From CALKJU01 sp035326425 (GTDB taxonomy: Bacteria; Pseudomonadota; Alphaproteobacteria; Geminicoccales; Geminicoccaceae): 64,000 nucleotides of DNA. Below, one piece after another: positions 23,664 to 31,496 of the stretch. Numbering within the stretch: the first letter of the stretch is position 1; each line of letters starts with the position of its first letter. The notes beneath the pieces were generated by a model, which saw only the letters and a program-made list of their open reading frames with translations, was not told the origin of the DNA and ran no database searches. The translations under genes and the position numbers were made by a program. The stretch covers positions 1-64,000 of the forward strand of contig DAOLFG010000013.1 in NCBI GenBank assembly GCA_035326425.1, read 5' to 3'.

Positions 23664-24665
23664 TCACCCGGCCGCACCGACCTTCTCGAACCGCCCGCTC
23701 TCGGCCGCACGATAGGCGGCCATCACCACCTGCAGCGAGCCGATCTGCTCGTCCGGGGTCGTAATCGGGTCGGTGCCCTTCGTCACGCATTCCATGAAGT
23801 GCGCGATCTGCTCGACGAAGCCGCGCGAGGCGGCGAGGTTGACCTCCTCGCTGCGCTTGGTACCGCGGGTGGTCAGGAAATACCGCTCGTGCGTGTCGAA
23901 CTCGAGCGTGCCCCTGGTGCCGAGGATGGTGAACTCGGTGTGCGGGCGGTGGCGCTGCGCGGTCCACGAGCAGACGAGCGTGCCCGTCGCACCCGAGGCG
24001 AACTTGCAGAGCAGGACCGAGGTGTCCTCGAGCGGGGCGATGCCGCCGAAATGGTAGTTCTTCACCACCGCCGAGACCTCGGTGATCTCGCCCATCAGAT
24101 AGCGCGCCGCCGAGATCGAGTGGATGTGGCCGTCGAGCAGGGCGCCGCCGCCCATCTTGGCCGGGTCGTGCCGCCAGCCCAGGCCCTGGAAGCTGGGGCG
24201 GACGTCCATGTCCATGGTGCTGCGCACGAGATAGGCGTCGCCGATCTCGCCGCCGGTGATGGCCGCCTTGGCCTTCTGCACCACCCAGGCATAGATCCAG
24301 TTCTCGCTGACCATCACCTTCCTGCCGGTGCGGCGCGCGGTCTCGGCCAGCCGCCGGGCCTCCTCCAGCGTCGCCGCCACCGGCTTCTCCAGCACCACGT
24401 GCTTGCCGGCCTCCAGCGCCTCGCAGGCGACGGCCGCATGCATGTCGTGCGGCAGGCAGATGTCGACGATGTCGATGTCCGGCCGGGCGATCACGGTCCT
24501 GTAGTCGCCGCTCCACTCCGGCACGCCCCAGCGCCGGGCGGTCTGCTTCGCCCGCTCCTCGCTGGAGCGCACGACGCTGACGACCTGGGCATCCTCGCGC
24601 GCCCGCCAGCCGGTCATGTGGTTGTTGGCCCAGACGCCGGCGCCGATGATGGCCACCTTGTACAT
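23664..24665 (-). CDS. Gfo/Idh/MocA-family NAD(P)-dependent oxidoreductase
   Basis: Cytoplasmic dehydrogenase of the glucose-fructose oxidoreductase/inositol dehydrogenase family, 333 aa. The Rossmann motif is VAIIGAGVWANNH at residues 4-16. The cofactor/substrate segment VVLEKPVAATLEEARRL carries the family EKP lysine. The C-terminal domain (residues about 130-325) has the predominantly beta-sheet pattern with LLDGHIHSISAARYLMG, where the conserved histidines lie. It sits 16 bases after the TRAP large permease and 10 before the FAD dehydrogenase in one operon. A sugar, sugar acid or polyol substrate is expected; which one is not readable. Confidence 0.9.
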   Translation of the reverse strand: MYKVAIIGAGVWANNHMTGWRAREDAQVVSVVRSSEERAKQTARRWGVPEWSGDYRTVIARPDIDIVDICLPHDMHAAVACEALEAGKHVVLEKPVAATLEEARRLAETARRTGRKVMVSENWIYAWVVQKAKAAITGGEIGDAYLVRSTMDMDVRPSFQGLGWRHDPAKMGGGALLDGHIHSISAARYLMGEITEVSAVVKNYHFGGIAPLEDTSVLLCKFASGATGTLVCSWTAQRHRPHTEFTILGTRGTLEFDTHERYFLTTRGTKRSEEVNLAASRGFVEQIAHFMECVTKGTDPITTPDEQIGSLQVVMAAYRAAESGRFEKVGAAG

Positions 24666-24681
24666 TCTCTGTCTCCGAAGC

Positions 24682-25980
24682 TCAGGGATTGGCCGGGCCC
24701 ATCAGCAGGTCGGGCAGGAACAGCACGACCTCGGGCACGTAGGTGAAGATGAGCAGCGGGATCAGCAGCACCCCGATGAACAGCATCAGCTCGCGCGACA
24801 GATTCCAGGTCGAGACGCCGGTCATGCCGCAGATCACGAAGATGATGCTGCCGACCGGCGGCGTGATCATCGCCAGGCTGACATTGACCGAGATGATGAT
24901 GCCGAGGTGCACCGGATCGATGCCGGCGGCCAGCGCCAGGGGCATGAACATCGGCGTGACGATGACGACGATCGCCACCGAATCCATCGGGCCGCCGAGG
25001 ATGAACAGGAGGATGTTCAGCGCCAGCAGCATCATCCAGGGGTTGGCGGTGTCGGCCAGGAAGGGCAGGGAGGCCATCTGCTGCGGCACGTTCGCCCGCG
25101 CCATGATCCAGGCGAAGATCGAGGCGGTGGCGAAGACGAACATCACCTTGCCGCTGATGATCGCCGTGCGCAGCAGGATGTCCGGCAGGTCGCTGGGCTT
25201 GACCGTGCGGTAGACCAGCATGCCGAGCACCAGCGCGTAGAGGCAGGCGATGGCCGCCGATTCGGTGGCGGTGAACACACCGCCGGCGATGCCCAGGATG
25301 ACGATCACCGGCGTCACCAGCACCAGCGACGCCCGCTTGCTGGCGCGCACGATCTCGGGCAGGCCGCCGGTCGGCTGGCCGGGCGGCAGGCCCTTGCGCC
25401 TGGCCACGAGGGCCGTCGTCGCCATCAGGAAGCCGCCCATGATGATGCCGGGGATGATCCCGGCCAGGAACAGCCGCGCCACCGAGACGTTGGCGATCGA
25501 GCCATAGATCACCATGACGATGCTGGGCGGGATGATCGGGCCGATCGTGCCGCCGGCGCCGATCAGGGCGGCCGAGAACGGCACCGGATAGCGTGCCTGG
25601 CGCATCGCCGGCATCAGCACCGCCGCCGTGGCGGCGGCATCGGCGGTGCCCGAGCCCGAGATGCCGGACATGATCATGTTGGTGACGACGCTGACATGGG
25701 CGAGGCCGCCACGCAGGCGGCCCACCAGCGACTGGGCGAAGTCGACGAGGCGGCCGGTGATCTGCGCCCGCTCCATCATCTCGCCGAGCAGCAGGAACAG
25801 CGGCACCGAGAGGATCACGAACGAATCGAGGCCCAGGAACATGCGCTGCGGCACGATCTCGAGGCCGGAGCGCGGCAGCATGAGCAGGGCGGCGGCAGCC
25901 GAGAGCCCCATGCCGGCAGCGATGGAGACGCCGATCGCGAACATCACCAGCATGACGCCGAAGAGGACCAGCATCAGCAC
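24682..25980 (-). CDS. TRAP transporter large permease (DctM-type)
   Basis: Main membrane subunit of the TRAP importer, 432 aa, with about 12 hydrophobic helices. Typical DctM landmarks are SVPLFLLLGEMMERAQI, the SGISGSGTADAAATAAVLMPAM stretch, AGGTIGPIIPPSIVMVIYG and the late NVSLAMITPPVGSIIFVICG. The ATG at 25980 overlaps the small permease by 7 nt. Its subunits DctQ and DctP are adjacent, so this is a complete three-gene TRAP system, unlike the pair at 3-5 kb. It works by sodium or proton symport. Confidence 0.94.
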   Translation of the reverse strand: MLMLVLFGVMLVMFAIGVSIAAGMGLSAAAALLMLPRSGLEIVPQRMFLGLDSFVILSVPLFLLLGEMMERAQITGRLVDFAQSLVGRLRGGLAHVSVVTNMIMSGISGSGTADAAATAAVLMPAMRQARYPVPFSAALIGAGGTIGPIIPPSIVMVIYGSIANVSVARLFLAGIIPGIIMGGFLMATTALVARRKGLPPGQPTGGLPEIVRASKRASLVLVTPVIVILGIAGGVFTATESAAIACLYALVLGMLVYRTVKPSDLPDILLRTAIISGKVMFVFATASIFAWIMARANVPQQMASLPFLADTANPWMMLLALNILLFILGGPMDSVAIVVIVTPMFMPLALAAGIDPVHLGIIISVNVSLAMITPPVGSIIFVICGMTGVSTWNLSRELMLFIGVLLIPLLIFTYVPEVVLFLPDLLMGPANP

Positions 25981-26543
25981 GGGTCTTCTCCGCCCTGCGG
26001 CGAGGCCACGATCTCCTGGTCACGCCGATCGAGGAGGCGGAGCAGGCGCAGGATCATGTGCAGGCTCATATAGGCGCCGGCCAGCGGCACGATGGCGTAG
26101 ACGCCGCCCTGCGACAGCTCCATCACCGAGGAGCGCACCGGCATCATCCGCAGCGCCCAGCGGCTGCCCCAGATCGCCAGCAGCAGCGTGAAGGCCAGGG
26201 TGCAGACGGCGGCGAGGATCAGGCAGATGCGCTTGGCGTTGCCCGACAGGCTCTCCACCAGCATGTCGATCATGAAGTGCTCGTTGCGGCCGACGATCGG
26301 GGCGGCGGCCAGGAAGCTGGCCCAGACGAAGGCGTAGCGCGACAGCTCCTCGGTCCACGGCAGCGGATATTCGAACAGATAGCGGACGGCTATCTGCACC
26401 ACGATGCAGACGAAGAACACGCCGGTGAGTGCTGCCGCGGCCCAAAGGAACAGCGCGTCGCTCACCCCGAGCCAGGCGCCGGCGCGCGCGAGTGCCGGCG
26501 AGCCCGTACGCAGCGGGCTCGCCGGCCGATCCACGACCGTCAT
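25974..26543 (-). CDS. TRAP transporter small permease (DctQ-type)
   Basis: Small membrane subunit, 189 aa, with four predicted helices at about 30-52, 65-85, 105-125 and 150-170. The PLPWTEELSRYAFVWASFLAAAPIVGRNEHFMIDML region is the DctQ signature. It overlaps the binding-protein gene by 4 nt (ATGA) and the large permease by 7 nt, showing tight translational coupling. It forms the membrane complex with the large permease. Confidence 0.93.
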   Translation of the reverse strand: MTVVDRPASPLRTGSPALARAGAWLGVSDALFLWAAAALTGVFFVCIVVQIAVRYLFEYPLPWTEELSRYAFVWASFLAAAPIVGRNEHFMIDMLVESLSGNAKRICLILAAVCTLAFTLLLAIWGSRWALRMMPVRSSVMELSQGGVYAIVPLAGAYMSLHMILRLLRLLDRRDQEIVASPQGGEDPC

Positions 26544-27535
26544 TTGGTGTCGATGACAGCGTCGATCGCGGCCTGTCCACCGACGCGATCGGCGTACTTC
26601 TCATAGACGCCCTTGACGGCATTACGGAACGCGTCGGGATCGTCGACCTGGTTAACGGTCATGCCCTGGCTCTTGACGACGCCGATGGCCTTCACCGCAT
26701 CCTCGTCATAGGTGCGGTCGTACCAGTCCGACGCCTCGGCCGCGGCCTCCAGCACGGCTTTCTGATAAGCCTCGGGCAGCTCGTCGAACCATGCCTTGCT
26801 CATGGCGATGCCCGACGGCATCGCGACATGCGCGGTCAGGCTGTAGTACTGGGCGATCTCGGGCGCCTTCATGTCGATCAGGCCGGCCGGCGGCGTGTCG
26901 GCACCGTCGATCACACCCTGCTTCGCCGCCATGTAGACCTCGGGATAGGCCATCGGCGTCGGGATGGCACCGAGCGCGGTGAAGGTGTCGACCAGGATCG
27001 GCGCCTGCATCACCCGCAGCTTCAGGCCCTTCATGTCGTCCGGGGTCTTGACCGGATGCTTCTTGTTCCACACCGAGCGCGGACCATCCGCGAGGCCGCT
27101 GATCACCAGCCGGACACCGGTCTTCTCCTCGAGCTCGCCATAGACCTTCTGGCCGATCTCGCCGCGCACCACCTTGCGCATGTGGTCGTTGTCGCGGAAC
27201 ACGAAGGGCAGGTCGAACAGCATCGTGCCCTGGTGGAAGGCGCCGAGATTGGCGTTGTTGATCTGCGCCATCTCCAGGTTGCCGGCCATGATGGCCTCGA
27301 CGTTCTCCTGGATGCCGCCGAGCTGGCCGTCGGTCACGACGGTGATGACGAGGCCGTTGTTGGTCTTCTCGGCGACCTTCTCGGCGAACAGGATCTCCAT
27401 TCGCGGCATGAGGAAGGTCGCGGCGTTGACCGTTGCCAGCGTCGCCTCGATCTTGTCCTGGGCATTCGCGGCCCATGCCGGCAGCAGCGCCACCACGGCA
27501 GCGCAGGTCATCCCGACCCAGCGGGTTGGTATCAT
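26540..27535 (-). CDS. TRAP transporter substrate-binding protein (DctP-type)
   Basis: Periplasmic binding protein of 331 aa. A signal peptide ends at about residue 25 (AWAANAQ). The DctP fold is recognisable from LATVNAATFLMPRMEILFAEKVAEKTN, LRVMQAPILVDTFTALGAIPTPMAYPEVYMAAKQGVIDGADTP, where the substrate carboxylate-binding arginine (KLRVMQ) is expected. The ATG at 27535 has AGGGAGG upstream; a longer frame to 27622 lacks a signal start. As first TRAP gene after the DHDPS-family enzyme, it probably supplies that enzyme's substrate or its precursor. Confidence 0.94.
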   Translation of the reverse strand: MIPTRWVGMTCAAVVALLPAWAANAQDKIEATLATVNAATFLMPRMEILFAEKVAEKTNNGLVITVVTDGQLGGIQENVEAIMAGNLEMAQINNANLGAFHQGTMLFDLPFVFRDNDHMRKVVRGEIGQKVYGELEEKTGVRLVISGLADGPRSVWNKKHPVKTPDDMKGLKLRVMQAPILVDTFTALGAIPTPMAYPEVYMAAKQGVIDGADTPPAGLIDMKAPEIAQYYSLTAHVAMPSGIAMSKAWFDELPEAYQKAVLEAAAEASDWYDRTYDEDAVKAIGVVKSQGMTVNQVDDPDAFRNAVKGVYEKYADRVGGQAAIDAVIDTK

Positions 27536-27575
27536 CTTCCTCGCCTCCCTCTTTGCGACGATGTCGCGACTTCGT

Positions 27576-28475
27576 TCAGGCCGCAGCCCGCAGCTCCGGC
27601 TCGAGCCCAGCCAACGCCTCACGGATCGCCTGTTGTTGCGCAGCGGTGGCCGGACCCATCGGCGCCCGCGGATGGCCGCCCGGGCAGCCCTGGATGGTCT
27701 GCGCGAACTTCACCGTCGCCGGCATGTTGGGCGCCCAGACCGCGTTCCACAGCGGCAGCAGCCGCTCGTGCAGGTCGAGGGCGCGGGCATGGTCGCCGCG
27801 CTTCACCGCGTTCCACATCTCGACATAGACGCCCGGCACCACCGACAGCATGGCCGTGATGATCCCGTCGGCACCCAGCGTAATGGCCGGGTAGATCAGC
27901 GCGTCGACGGCGCTGAACAACCGCTTGCCCTTGGGCGCCATGATCTTGAGGTCGGCGAACAGCTTGAGGTCGCCCGCACTCTGCTTAACGCCGATGACGC
28001 CGGACACCTCGTCCATGATTCGCGACAGCAGCTCCGGCGACAGGTAGCTCCACGGCACCACGTTGTAGATGAACAGCGGCAGCCCGGTGCCCTCGGCGAT
28101 GGCCCGGAAATGCTGCAGCATCTGCTCGTCGTCGGGCCGGAACAGATAGTGGACCGGCGTCACCTGCAGGGCGGCGATGCCGAGATCGGCCACGGCCTTG
28201 CCCTTCTCGATCGCCTGCCGCGTGCTGTCGACGATGATGCCGGCCACCACCGGTACCTTGCCCTCGGCCGCCTCGATGGTACCGGCGACGACGCGGCGGA
28301 CCTCGTCGGTGGCGAGCGTGTGGCCCTCGCCGGTGCTACCGCCGACGACGAGGCCATGCACGCCTTGCCGCACCATGTAGCGGGTCTGCTGCTTCAGCGC
28401 CGCCTCGTCGAGATCGCCGTCCGCGGTGAACGGCGTCGTGGTCGGCGGCATGATGCCGTACAGCTGGGCGTTCAC
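27576..28475 (-). CDS. DHDPS/N-acetylneuraminate lyase-family enzyme
   Basis: Class I aldolase-fold lyase or dehydratase, 299 aa. Family motifs are VVGGSTGEGHTL (pyruvate-carboxylate loop), FIYNVVPWSYLS with the catalytic tyrosine, and GVIGVKQSAGD with the Schiff-base lysine. The start is the GTG at 28475, with GGGAGG 8 bases upstream; the frame extends to 28547 but into the divergent promoter. The TRAP and dehydrogenase neighbours suggest a catabolic role, for example a 2-keto-3-deoxy sugar-acid aldolase/dehydratase or hydroxy-oxoglutarate-type lyase, rather than lysine synthesis. First gene of the six-gene operon, divergent from an IclR regulator. Confidence 0.9.
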   Translation of the reverse strand: MNAQLYGIMPPTTTPFTADGDLDEAALKQQTRYMVRQGVHGLVVGGSTGEGHTLATDEVRRVVAGTIEAAEGKVPVVAGIIVDSTRQAIEKGKAVADLGIAALQVTPVHYLFRPDDEQMLQHFRAIAEGTGLPLFIYNVVPWSYLSPELLSRIMDEVSGVIGVKQSAGDLKLFADLKIMAPKGKRLFSAVDALIYPAITLGADGIITAMLSVVPGVYVEMWNAVKRGDHARALDLHERLLPLWNAVWAPNMPATVKFAQTIQGCPGGHPRAPMGPATAAQQQAIREALAGLEPELRAAA

Positions 28476-28605
28476 AGCCTTGCCTCCCGGAATACGGAAC
28501 AATCTTTTCTTAATCGGGACGATAGACCGGACTGCCAGCCGAGGCAATCGCGATCGTACGAGGTTGCGGCTTGCCGATGCGGGCAGGCCGGCTCAGTATG
28601 CCGCA
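28476..28605. promoter_or_regulatory. divergent IclR-operon promoter region
   Basis: The 130 bp between the lyase gene and iclR hold GGAATACGGAACAATC near 28490, the AT-rich TTTTCTTAATCGG, and CCGCA-A-TGCGG at 28601-28611, a 5-bp perfect dyad overlapping the proposed iclR ATG. The shared CGGAATA word at both ends makes it a candidate for IclR binding and autoregulation. Confidence 0.4.
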
Positions 28606-29409
28606 ATGCGGAATAACGAGACGGAGTCGAGAACTGCTGTGGCGCGGGAATCGGAAGACAGCCTCAAATCCCTGCACAAGATCGCTCGCATCCTCGAATG
28701 CTTTTCGACGAGCCATCGCGCCCTGACGCTCGGCGAGGTCTGCCGCCGCACCGGCCTGCCGAAGAGCACCGCCCACCGCCTGCTGGCCTCGATGCGCGAG
28801 GTCGGGCTGCTCGATCAGGACCGCGACCGCGAGCGCTACCGGCTGGGGTTGTGGCTGTTCGAGCTCGGCAACATCGTCCTGGCCAACATGGAGCTGCACC
28901 GCGAGGCGCGGCCGATCGTCGAGCAGCTCGGGCGCATCGGCGGTCAGGCCGTGCATCTCGCCGTGTTCGACGGCGTCCAGGCGGTCGTCATCAACCGCTC
29001 CGACCCGCATGCGGACGGCAAGGCGCTACCGACGCTGCTGGAGAACGCTCCGGCACATTCGACGAGCGTCGGCAAGGCCATCCTGGCCTTCCAGCCCGGA
29101 GCGGTGGTCGATCGTCTCGTCACCCTCGGCCTGCAGCGTTTCACCGACACCACCATCACCGATCCCGAGGCGCTGCGAGCCGAGCTGGCCGCCATCCGCG
29201 AGCGTGGCTACGCCATCGACGATGCCGAGCACGAGCCCGGCCTGCGCTGCATCGGCGCGCCGATCCGCGACCAGTCCGGCCGTGTCTTCGCCTCGATCAG
29301 CCTCAGCGGCCCCGCCTGGCGCATGCCGATGGCCGAGGTCGAGGGACTTGCCAAGATCGTCGTTCACCATGCCGCCATGATCGCGACGCGACTGGGCTAC
29401 ACCGCCTGA
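28606..29409 (+). CDS. IclR-family transcriptional regulator
   Basis: Regulator of 267 aa. The N-terminal winged helix-turn-helix covers about 22-75 (LTLGEVCRRTGLPKSTAHRLLASMREVGLL). The effector-binding IclR domain follows (ARPIVEQLGRIGGQAVHLAVF, AHSTSVGKAILAF, GLRCIGAPIRDQSGRVFASISLSGP). The ATG at 28606 gives the usual size; the longer frame to 28426 runs through the divergent promoter. It most likely controls the divergent DHDPS-TRAP-dehydrogenase operon in response to its substrate or an intermediate. Its 3' end overlaps the convergent AraC gene by 13 bases. Confidence 0.92.
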   Translation: MRNNETESRTAVARESEDSLKSLHKIARILECFSTSHRALTLGEVCRRTGLPKSTAHRLLASMREVGLLDQDRDRERYRLGLWLFELGNIVLANMELHREARPIVEQLGRIGGQAVHLAVFDGVQAVVINRSDPHADGKALPTLLENAPAHSTSVGKAILAFQPGAVVDRLVTLGLQRFTDTTITDPEALRAELAAIRERGYAIDDAEHEPGLRCIGAPIRDQSGRVFASISLSGPAWRMPMAEVEGLAKIVVHHAAMIATRLGYTA

Positions 29410-30407
29410 GCCTGCACGGTCCGGCGTTGCCCGGCGCCGCTACGCGCGGTCTCCGACGGCGCCTCGCCGAACAGGCGGCGATAGGCTCCGGCGAACTCGC
29501 CGAAGTGGAAGAAGCCCCAGCGCGTGGCGGTGTCGGTGACGGTCGTGCCCTTCCCGAGCTCGCGTAGGTCGCGGCGGGCGCCGTGCAGGCGCAGGGCACG
29601 CAGATAGGCCGCCGGCGGCAGGCCCAGATGCTCGCGGCAGGCGACGTGCAGCGTGCGCTCCCGGGCGCCGGTGGCGGCGCACAGCTCGGCGATGCTGACC
29701 GGCCGCGATCGGTTGACCCGCAGATATTCATCGGCGCGCCGCGCCAGCCGCAGGCGCTCGGCGGGACGGACGACATCGGCGGGCAGGTCGAGCCGCGACA
29801 GCAGGGCCATCAGGACCTGCTCCTCCAGCATCGCCGCCGATCCCGGCTCCGTCAGGCGCTCGGGATGGCGGCACATGGCGGCCAGCAGGCGGCGCAGCGA
29901 CGAGCGTGCCGAGGTTGCATCACGCATCCGCAGGACCGGCGTGCTGCCGCCGAGCTCGTTCCAGTCCGACCCGAAGATCATGCCCAGGGTCCGATCGAGC
30001 AGCCGGTCCTCGATCGTCAGGACGACCATGGAGGTGCCCGGCGCGCCGACGAAGTACAGCTCGTCCCTGCCCGAGCGCGTGCCCACCGCCTCGTGCTCGA
30101 GGATTCGTCCGTTGATGCGGGCCGATCGGTGCGGGGCCGACAGGAGCGCGAAGCTCCGCCCTCCCGAAGGTACGGCGCCGCGGACCAGCAGGCCGCCGCT
30201 CCAGGCCGCCAGGCTCAGCTGCAAGCCCGCCGTGTGCGCCTGGATCGTCTTGCCCTGGAACGGGCCCGAGGTGAGCTTGGTGTACTCGTGGCGCCAGGCA
30301 CGGGCGCAGTGCGCCAGCTCGTCGAAGTCGTGGGACAGCAGGCTTCCGACATAGCCGGCGGGAAAGATCGCCGGCGTGACCCGATTTTCGCGCTCAGACT
30401 GGGTCAC
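29397..30407 (-). CDS. AraC-family transcriptional regulator
   Basis: Regulator of 336 aa with an N-terminal beta-barrel-type sensing domain (about 1-215) and two C-terminal helix-turn-helix motifs (about 225-325: VSIAELCAATGARERTLHVACREHLG, then GFFHFGEFAGAYRRLFGEAPSE). The start is a GTG at 30407. Its architecture resembles AraC regulators of the AraC-binding-like group that control aromatic or fatty compound genes. It is divergent, across a 198-bp region, from the DUF1254/outer-membrane operon, which is its likely target. The ligand is unknown. Confidence 0.9.
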   Translation of the reverse strand: MTQSERENRVTPAIFPAGYVGSLLSHDFDELAHCARAWRHEYTKLTSGPFQGKTIQAHTAGLQLSLAAWSGGLLVRGAVPSGGRSFALLSAPHRSARINGRILEHEAVGTRSGRDELYFVGAPGTSMVVLTIEDRLLDRTLGMIFGSDWNELGGSTPVLRMRDATSARSSLRRLLAAMCRHPERLTEPGSAAMLEEQVLMALLSRLDLPADVVRPAERLRLARRADEYLRVNRSRPVSIAELCAATGARERTLHVACREHLGLPPAAYLRALRLHGARRDLRELGKGTTVTDTATRWGFFHFGEFAGAYRRLFGEAPSETARSGAGQRRTVQAQAV

Positions 30408-30431
30408 GACGGCCGACGGCCCCGGCTGCAG

Positions 30432-30454
30432 TTTTCCGATAGCGGCCCGGAAAA
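30432..30454. promoter_or_regulatory. dyad in the AraC/envelope-operon intergenic region
   Basis: TTTTCC and GGAAAA form a perfect 6-bp inverted repeat with an 11-nt spacer, 25-50 bases upstream of the AraC start. It is one turn of helix apart between half-sites, compatible with a dimeric regulator. AraC proteins usually bind direct repeats, so the assignment is tentative. Confidence 0.3.
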
Positions 30455-30605
30455 TACCGTGGGACTCTCGCTATGTCGACCGGACGCAGCGTGCCGAGCG
30501 GCGGTACGCGAGCGGAGGGAATGCTTGTGCCCGAAAGTCGTGCTTGTCGCTCTCGTGTGACGAGCCGGGTCGGTCCCCGATTAGACGGCGGCAACAAGAG
30601 GCATC

Positions 30606-31451
30606 ATGAGACACGTGGTTTGGTCCTGCGTGGTCGTCGCTCTTTCCTCGGCAGCCTGGGCGCAGGATGCGGCCAGCCCTCCGTCCAGCCAGGCTTCGAC
30701 CTTGGACCTCGCCAAGAAGGCGCAGAACCCAGTCGCCAACCTGATCAGCATGCCGATCCAGAACAACCTGAACTTCGGCTACGGCGCCAAGGACGCGCCC
30801 AAGCCGAGCAGCACGCAATACGTGCTCAACATCCAGCCGGTGATACCGCTGACGCTGGGTGATTCGGGCTTCAACCTGATCACCCGGCCGATCATCCCGA
30901 TCATCCGGCAGCCCGATCTGGTCGAAGGCGGCGACACCTGGGGCATGGGCGACATCCAGGTCCAGAGCTACCTGTCGCCCTCGGGATCGGAGCACCTCAT
31001 CTGGGGCCTGGGCGGGGTGCTGCAGCCGCCGACCGCAACCGAGGGCAAGGAGCTGGGCACCCAGAAGTGGAGCGCAGGGCCGGCGGCCGTAGTGCTGGCG
31101 ATGCCCGGCAAATGGGTGTTCGGCGGCCTCCTCAACCAGCTCTGGTCGTTCGCCGGCAAGGACGATCGCGAGGACGTCAGCCTCACCACCTTCCAGCCCT
31201 TCGTGAACTACAATTTCGAGGAGGGCTGGTACCTCTCGGCCTCGCCGATCATCACGGCCAATTGGGAGGCGGACGGCAACGACAACAAGTTCACGGTCCC
31301 GGTCGGCGGGGGCGGCGGGCGGTTGATCCGTATCGGCAAGCTGCCGGTCAATCTGCAGGCGCAGGCTTTCTACAACGCCGTCAAGCCGGACGATCCGCCG
31401 ACAGCCGATTGGACACTCCGGCTGCAGGTGCAGTTTCTGTTTCCAAAATGA
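30606..31451 (+). CDS. MetA/phenol-degradation-type outer-membrane protein
   Basis: Secreted beta-rich protein of 281 aa. A signal peptide ends at WAQD (residue about 19). Aromatic-ended beta strands and motifs such as NNLNFGYGAKD, TRPIIPIIRQP, GMGDIQVQSYLSPS and FVNYNFEEGWYLSASPIITANW match the outer-membrane channel family PF13557, linked in several bacteria to aromatic compound pathways. The last residue pattern QVQFLFPK ends in a hydrophobic strand as outer-membrane barrels do. First gene of the AraC-linked operon; the ATG follows AGAGG. It may admit a hydrophobic substrate. Confidence 0.7.
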   Translation: MRHVVWSCVVVALSSAAWAQDAASPPSSQASTLDLAKKAQNPVANLISMPIQNNLNFGYGAKDAPKPSSTQYVLNIQPVIPLTLGDSGFNLITRPIIPIIRQPDLVEGGDTWGMGDIQVQSYLSPSGSEHLIWGLGGVLQPPTATEGKELGTQKWSAGPAAVVLAMPGKWVFGGLLNQLWSFAGKDDREDVSLTTFQPFVNYNFEEGWYLSASPIITANWEADGNDNKFTVPVGGGGGRLIRIGKLPVNLQAQAFYNAVKPDDPPTADWTLRLQVQFLFPK

Positions 31452-31496
31452 AGCTTGTGCACCGCTTCCACCTAACCTGAGACTTGCGAGCAGGCG

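Noticed and set aside
28426..28605. N-terminal extension of the IclR regulator
   Set aside because: It overlaps the divergent lyase start and promoter, and the residues do not resemble the family.
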